From assembly GCA_030539285.1 (NCBI GenBank), contig JAUNSH010000031.1, positions 1 to 33,816 of the forward strand: a stretch of DNA of 33,816 bases, read 5' to 3'. Origin of the DNA: Eubacteriales bacterium. GTDB taxonomy: Bacteria > Bacillota > Clostridia > Oscillospirales > Oscillospiraceae. Shown here one piece after another: positions 30,609 through 33,816 of this stretch; position 1 is the stretch's first letter, and each line of letters begins with the position of its first letter. Below the pieces are notes generated by a model that saw only the letters and a list, made by a program, of their open reading frames with translations, did not search any database and was not told the DNA's origin. Made by a program: the position numbers and the translations under genes.

Positions 30609-31988
30609 TTACAAACCAAGCAGCGTCTTGGCGAACATAAAGTACACCAGCAGGCTCAGGGCATCCACGATGGTGGTGATGAAGGGGCTGGCCATGACCG
30701 CCGGGTCGAAGCCCAGCCGCTTGGCAAGCAGGGGCAGGGAGCAGCCCACGAATTTGGCGATGACCACCGTCACGCCCAGCGTCAGGCACACCACACCGTC
30801 CACCAGCAGACTGATGCTGGTGTTGCCCATGAGCAGCCGGTCAATGAGCAGAATTTTCACAAAGCACACCACTGCCAGCGTGGCACCGCAGAGGATGGCG
30901 GTGCGGAATTCCTTCCACATGACCCGGAAAATATCGCTGAATCTCAATTCATCCAGGCTCAGGGAACGGATCACGGTGACGGAGGACTGGGAACCGCAGT
31001 TGCCGCCGGTGTCCATCAGCATGGGGATGAAAGCCGTCAGGGCGGGCAGCAGTGCCAGCGCCTCCTCAAATGAGGAGATGATCATGCCCGTAAAGGTGGC
31101 CGACACCATCAGCAGCATCAGCCAGGGGATGCGGTGCTTGTACAGGTCGAAGGGCGTGCTCTTGAGGTAGGTCTTCTCCGAGGGCGTCATAGCCGCCATG
31201 ATCTCCATATCCTCGGTGGCCTCTTCTTCCATGACGTCCATGGCGTCGTCGAAGGTCACGATGCCTACCATCCGGTGCTCGCCATCCACCACGGGCAGGG
31301 CCAGGAAGTTGTACTTGCTGAACATCCGGGCCACTTCCTCCTGGTCGGTCTGGGTGGTGACACAGATCAGGTTGGTGAGCATCAGGTCTTCAATTTTATC
31401 CTCGTCGTCCTCCGCCAGCAGCAGGTCCTTCACGGTGACAAGGCCGATGAGGGTCCGGTCCTTGGCAAGGACATAGCAGGTATAGATGGTCTCCTTGTCC
31501 ACGCCCTGCCGCCGAATACGCAGGATGGCCTCGCCAACGGTCATGCCGGGGCGCAGGGAGACGTATTCCGTGGTCATGATGGAACCGGCGGAGTTTTCGG
31601 GGTAACGCAGGATCTGGTTGATGGAGTGGCGCATTTCCGGATCCGCGTGCTTCAGGATCCGCTTGACCACGTTGGCGGGCATTTCCTCCACCAGGTCCGC
31701 CGCGTCATCCACGTACAGTTCGTCCAGAACTTCCTTCAGTTCGTTATCGGAAAAGCTGCGGATCAGCAGCTCCTGGGCCTCCGGCTCCATCTCCACGAAG
31801 GTCTCCGCCGCCAGCTCCTTGGGAAGCAGCCGGTACATCAGCGGGATCTGCTTTTCCTCCAGCCCGTCAAACAGGCCTGCCACGTCGCTGGGATTCATGG
31901 TAACGAGAATATCCCGCAAAGTGGCGTATTTTTTGTCCTCCAGCATTTTGAGGACAGCTTTTTCCACAATTTCAAAACGTTCAGCCAT
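30609..31988 (-). CDS. mgtE: magnesium transporter MgtE
   Basis: A 459-residue Mg2+ channel. A helical N domain (about 5-130) senses Mg2+. Two CBS domains follow (about 135-255; NSAGSIMTTEYVSLRP marks their start). After a plug helix come five membrane segments (about 280-455) with the pore signature MLMDTGGNCGSQSS. The length and all domains are normal. GGAGGG precedes the ATG. The transcript has a leader of about 150 bases containing a small frame with a good ribosome binding site. I see no M-box (ykoK) riboswitch. Confidence 0.96.
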   Translation of the reverse strand: MAERFEIVEKAVLKMLEDKKYATLRDILVTMNPSDVAGLFDGLEEKQIPLMYRLLPKELAAETFVEMEPEAQELLIRSFSDNELKEVLDELYVDDAADLVEEMPANVVKRILKHADPEMRHSINQILRYPENSAGSIMTTEYVSLRPGMTVGEAILRIRRQGVDKETIYTCYVLAKDRTLIGLVTVKDLLLAEDDEDKIEDLMLTNLICVTTQTDQEEVARMFSKYNFLALPVVDGEHRMVGIVTFDDAMDVMEEEATEDMEIMAAMTPSEKTYLKSTPFDLYKHRIPWLMLLMVSATFTGMIISSFEEALALLPALTAFIPMLMDTGGNCGSQSSVTVIRSLSLDELRFSDIFRVMWKEFRTAILCGATLAVVCFVKILLIDRLLMGNTSISLLVDGVVCLTLGVTVVIAKFVGCSLPLLAKRLGFDPAVMASPFITTIVDALSLLVYFMFAKTLLGL

Positions 31989-32038
31989 GATTTCCCTCCT
32001 ATTATATTATAGATCAATAGAAGGCAATCCTACACGGT

Positions 32039-32110
32039 TTACGCAGTCAGGCCCACCGTGGAGCCTATGCTACTTCGACCGGGTATATTGCCACTGCCGC
32101 CGGCATCCAT
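32039..32110 (-). CDS. possible leader peptide upstream of mgtE
   Basis: A 23-codon frame begins with ATG 32110, eight or nine bases after AAGGAGGG. It encodes a Gly/Ser-rich peptide starting MDAGGSGNIPGRSSIG. It lies between the mgtE promoter and mgtE, 50 bases before the mgtE ATG. An inverted repeat CACGGT/ACCGTG spans its end. The strong ribosome binding site argues that it is translated. A role in controlling mgtE is inferred; it may also be an independent micropeptide. Confidence 0.5.
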   Translation of the reverse strand: MDAGGSGNIPGRSSIGSTVGLTA

Positions 32111-32142
32111 GGTGGTCCCTCCTTTTCGTCATAGTTACGATT

Positions 32143-32171
32143 ATTCTACCCGCATTGCCGTCAAATGTCAA
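32143..32171 (-). promoter_or_regulatory. promoter of mgtE
   Basis: On the minus strand TTGACA (32166-32171), a 17-base spacer and TAGAAT (32143-32148). The predicted start is near 32136. Confidence 0.8.
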
Positions 32172-32213
32172 CCTTGACGGGAGGATTTTTCCGACGTAAA
32201 ATGTATGTAAACT

Positions 32214-32362
32214 GTAGGGCGGAGTCATGATTCCGCCGATTAGGTCACGACGTCATGCGGCTCAAACGGATGGAAACCGCAAGCGAATAGCAACCAATTC
32301 TCTTTGGACGAAAACCGCAGAAAAAACATTACGCGTTCGGCGGGGTCATGACCCCGCCCTAC
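32214..32362. mobile_element. MITE-like element with 26-bp terminal inverted repeats
   Basis: The 26 bases at 32214-32239 (GTAGGGCGGAGTCATGATTC and on) match the reverse complement of 32337-32362 at 23 of 26 positions. Each end is itself nearly palindromic around GTCATGAC. The 97-base centre has no coding frame. No clear target duplication is seen. It lies between mgtE and the acetyltransferase gene. It could be a non-autonomous transposon or a paired REP sequence. Confidence 0.65.
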
Positions 32363-32378
32363 GAAAAGAGGTCTTACA

Positions 32379-32960
32379 ATGCTCCGTATCGCAGTTGTCG
32401 AGGATGTGCCGGAAATGCTGGCAATTTACACCCCATATGTAGAAAACACCACCGTCAGCTTTGAATATGTGCCGCCCACATTGGAGGAATTCATCCACCG
32501 CTTTACAACCTACACCCAGCAGTTTCCCTGGCTAGTCTGGGAGGAGGACGGCAAACTTCTGGGCTACGCCTATGCCAGCGCTCCTTTCACCCGGGCAGCC
32601 TACGGCTGGTGTGCCGAGCCTACCGTGTACCTGCGCCCGGAAGCCCGGGGCAGAGGCGTCGCTGCCGGCCTCTACGCCGTCCTGGAGGAAATTCTGTGGC
32701 GGCAGGGCTATCAGGTGCTGTACGCCCTGGTCTGCGGGGAAAACGGCCCTTCCCGGCGGTTCCACGAGAAGCAGGGCTATGAAAAATGCGCCGAATTTCC
32801 CGGCATTGGTTTTAAAATGGGCCGCTGGCTCAGCCTGATTTGGTATGAAAAACGTCAAAAAATGGTAAAATCTCCCAGTAGTTTCCCCTGTTCTTGGTTA
32901 GAAGTTGTGCAGAATGCAGAAAGTTTTTGTGATATTTTATGTAAATTGTCCATTCCATAA
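32379..32960 (+). CDS. GNAT family N-acetyltransferase
   Basis: A 193-residue acetyl-CoA-dependent acetyltransferase close to the phosphinothricin/methionine-sulfone acetyltransferase group. It has IYTPYVENTTVSFEY near the start, an acetyl-CoA loop RPEARGRGVAAGLY (about 88-101) and GENGPSRRFHEKQGYE. The C-terminal ~30 residues after WYEKRQK lack family character and may be a read-on past a lost stop codon. AGAGGT precedes the ATG, 17 bases after the MITE-like element. The substrate is unknown. Confidence 0.88.
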   Translation: MLRIAVVEDVPEMLAIYTPYVENTTVSFEYVPPTLEEFIHRFTTYTQQFPWLVWEEDGKLLGYAYASAPFTRAAYGWCAEPTVYLRPEARGRGVAAGLYAVLEEILWRQGYQVLYALVCGENGPSRRFHEKQGYEKCAEFPGIGFKMGRWLSLIWYEKRQKMVKSPSSFPCSWLEVVQNAESFCDILCKLSIP

Positions 32961-33055
32961 ACAGCAAAAATATGGTATGTTATGAACGTGGAAAAATATG
33001 TCTGCCGTGAATCAGACCACGCGGCATCCATCAATTCATATAAGGAGCTGTGACC

Positions 33056-33816
33056 ATGTATTTTCAGAAAAAACGCGTAATCGCCATGCTGCTGGCCGGT
33101 GGCCAGGGCAGCCGTCTGAAGGTTCTGACGGAGAAGACCGCCAAGCCTGCCGTCCCCTTCGGCGGCAAGTACCGCATCATCGACTTCCCCCTGTCCAACT
33201 GCGTCAACTCCGGCATTGACACCGTAGGCATCCTGACCCAGTATCAGCCTCTGGAGCTGAACGAGTATATCGGCAACGGCCAGCCCTGGGGCCTGAACAA
33301 GACCCACTCCTGCGCCCAGGTCCTGCCCCCCTACGAGCGTCACGACAAGAAGTCCGGCTGGTACAAGGGTACCGCCAACGCCATCTACCAGAACATCGAC
33401 TTCGTCGACCGCTTCAACCCCGACTACGTTGTCGTCCTGTCCGGCGACCACATCTATAAGATGGACTACAGCGCCATGGTGGAGTACCACGAAAAGAATA
33501 ACGCCTCCTGCACCATCGCCGTGCGGAACGTCCCCCTGGAGGAGGCTTCCCGCTTCGGCATCCTGAACACCAACCCCGACAACACCATCTACGAGTTCGA
33601 GGAGAAGCCCGCCCATCCCAAGTCCACCAACGCCTCCATGGGTATCTACTGCTTCACCTGGAGCGTCCTGCGGGAGGCTCTGCTGTTTGACGAGGATGAC
33701 CCCAAGTCCTCCAACGACTTCGGCAAGAACATCATCCCCATGCTTCTGGCTGCCGGCCACAAGATGATGGCCTATCCCTTCGACGGCTACTGGAAGGACG
33801 TGGGAACCATCGACTC
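33056..33816 (+). CDS. glgC: glucose-1-phosphate adenylyltransferase, partial (3' end beyond window)
   Basis: The first 253 codons of ADP-glucose pyrophosphorylase, which makes ADP-glucose for glycogen. The nucleotide-binding start is [17 protein letters not shown]. It is followed by [51 protein letters not shown] and YWKDVGTID at the window end. AAGGAG precedes ATG 33056. The frame is open to the last base. About 60% of the usual ~400 residues are present. In relatives glgC is followed by glgD and glgA. Confidence 0.96.
   Translation, partial: MYFQKKRVIAMLLAGGQGSRLKVLTEKTAKPAVPFGGKYRIIDFPLSNCVNSGIDTVGILTQYQPLELNEYIGNGQPWGLNKTHSCAQVLPPYERHDKKSGWYKGTANAIYQNIDFVDRFNPDYVVVLSGDHIYKMDYSAMVEYHEKNNASCTIAVRNVPLEEASRFGILNTNPDNTIYEFEEKPAHPKSTNASMGIYCFTWSVLREALLFDEDDPKSSNDFGKNIIPMLLAAGHKMMAYPFDGYWKDVGTID

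Noticed and set aside
31989-32140. M-box (ykoK) Mg2+ riboswitch ahead of mgtE
   Set aside because: The conserved M-box sequence blocks are not present; the leader instead holds a short frame with a good ribosome binding site.
1-33816. CRISPR arrays, rRNA genes, intact insertion sequences or prophage
   Set aside because: No regularly spaced direct repeats, rRNA sequence, transposase or phage structural genes were seen on either strand.

Overview
The window looks like a chromosomal segment of a Gram-positive, spore-lineage gut Clostridium, most likely from the Oscillospiraceae/Ruminococcaceae. The evidence is a SCIFF peptide with its radical SAM maturase, a protein carrying a Spo0A-type DNA-binding domain, a T-box leader on trp genes, a TPP riboswitch on thiT, an orphan Na+-decarboxylase beta subunit, strong AGGAGG ribosome binding sites and many TTGACA-17-TATAAT promoters. 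Species cannot be named from sequence alone.

Left third (1-9.6 kb): a minus-strand operon encodes two multi-pass membrane proteins (one DUF5058-like) and an M20 amidohydrolase. It is followed by a GntR-type regulator with an isocitrate-dehydrogenase-like enzyme, divergent from a frameshifted CitMHS citrate transporter. A Trp-type T-box then leads into trpE-trpG, and the rest of the trp operon is reduced to a scar joining the first codons of trpC to the last codons of trpF.

Middle (9.6-18.6 kb): a hairpin-rich spacer with no convincing gene comes first. A minus-strand peptide-transport remnant follows (truncated oppC, oppD, oppF, a TPR protein and an M24 peptidase), beginning beside tRNA-Val(GAC). 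Next are a cytoplasmic GH13 alpha-glucan hydrolase with a small Cys-rich protein, and thiT under a TPP riboswitch.

Right part (18.6-33.8 kb): an XRE repressor and ImmA/IrrE-type protease lie divergent from a stand-alone Spo0A effector domain. Their shared intergenic region carries four ACTAAAGT-type sites and tandem 0A-box-like sites. The scfA-scfB SCIFF pair comes next with an abutting Orn/Lys/Arg-decarboxylase-family gene, then an OadB-like protein with a tiny gamma-like partner, and an aldo/keto reductase divergent from a FadR-type regulator. The sugar-acid cluster that follows holds a YjhG-like dehydratase, a GntP permease, a frameshifted KDPG aldolase and a kdgK stub. tRNA-Gly(CCC), mgtE with a possible leader peptide, a short inverted-repeat element, a GNAT acetyltransferase and the start of glgC complete the window.

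Two themes stand out. One is the XRE/ImmA/Spo0A-C switch, which is the best candidate here for an undescribed regulatory system. The other is gene decay: citM, trpC-trpF, oppC, eda and kdgK are all broken within 34 kb. That suggests pathway loss (tryptophan, citrate, peptide and sugar-acid use), unless some of the frameshifts are assembly errors.
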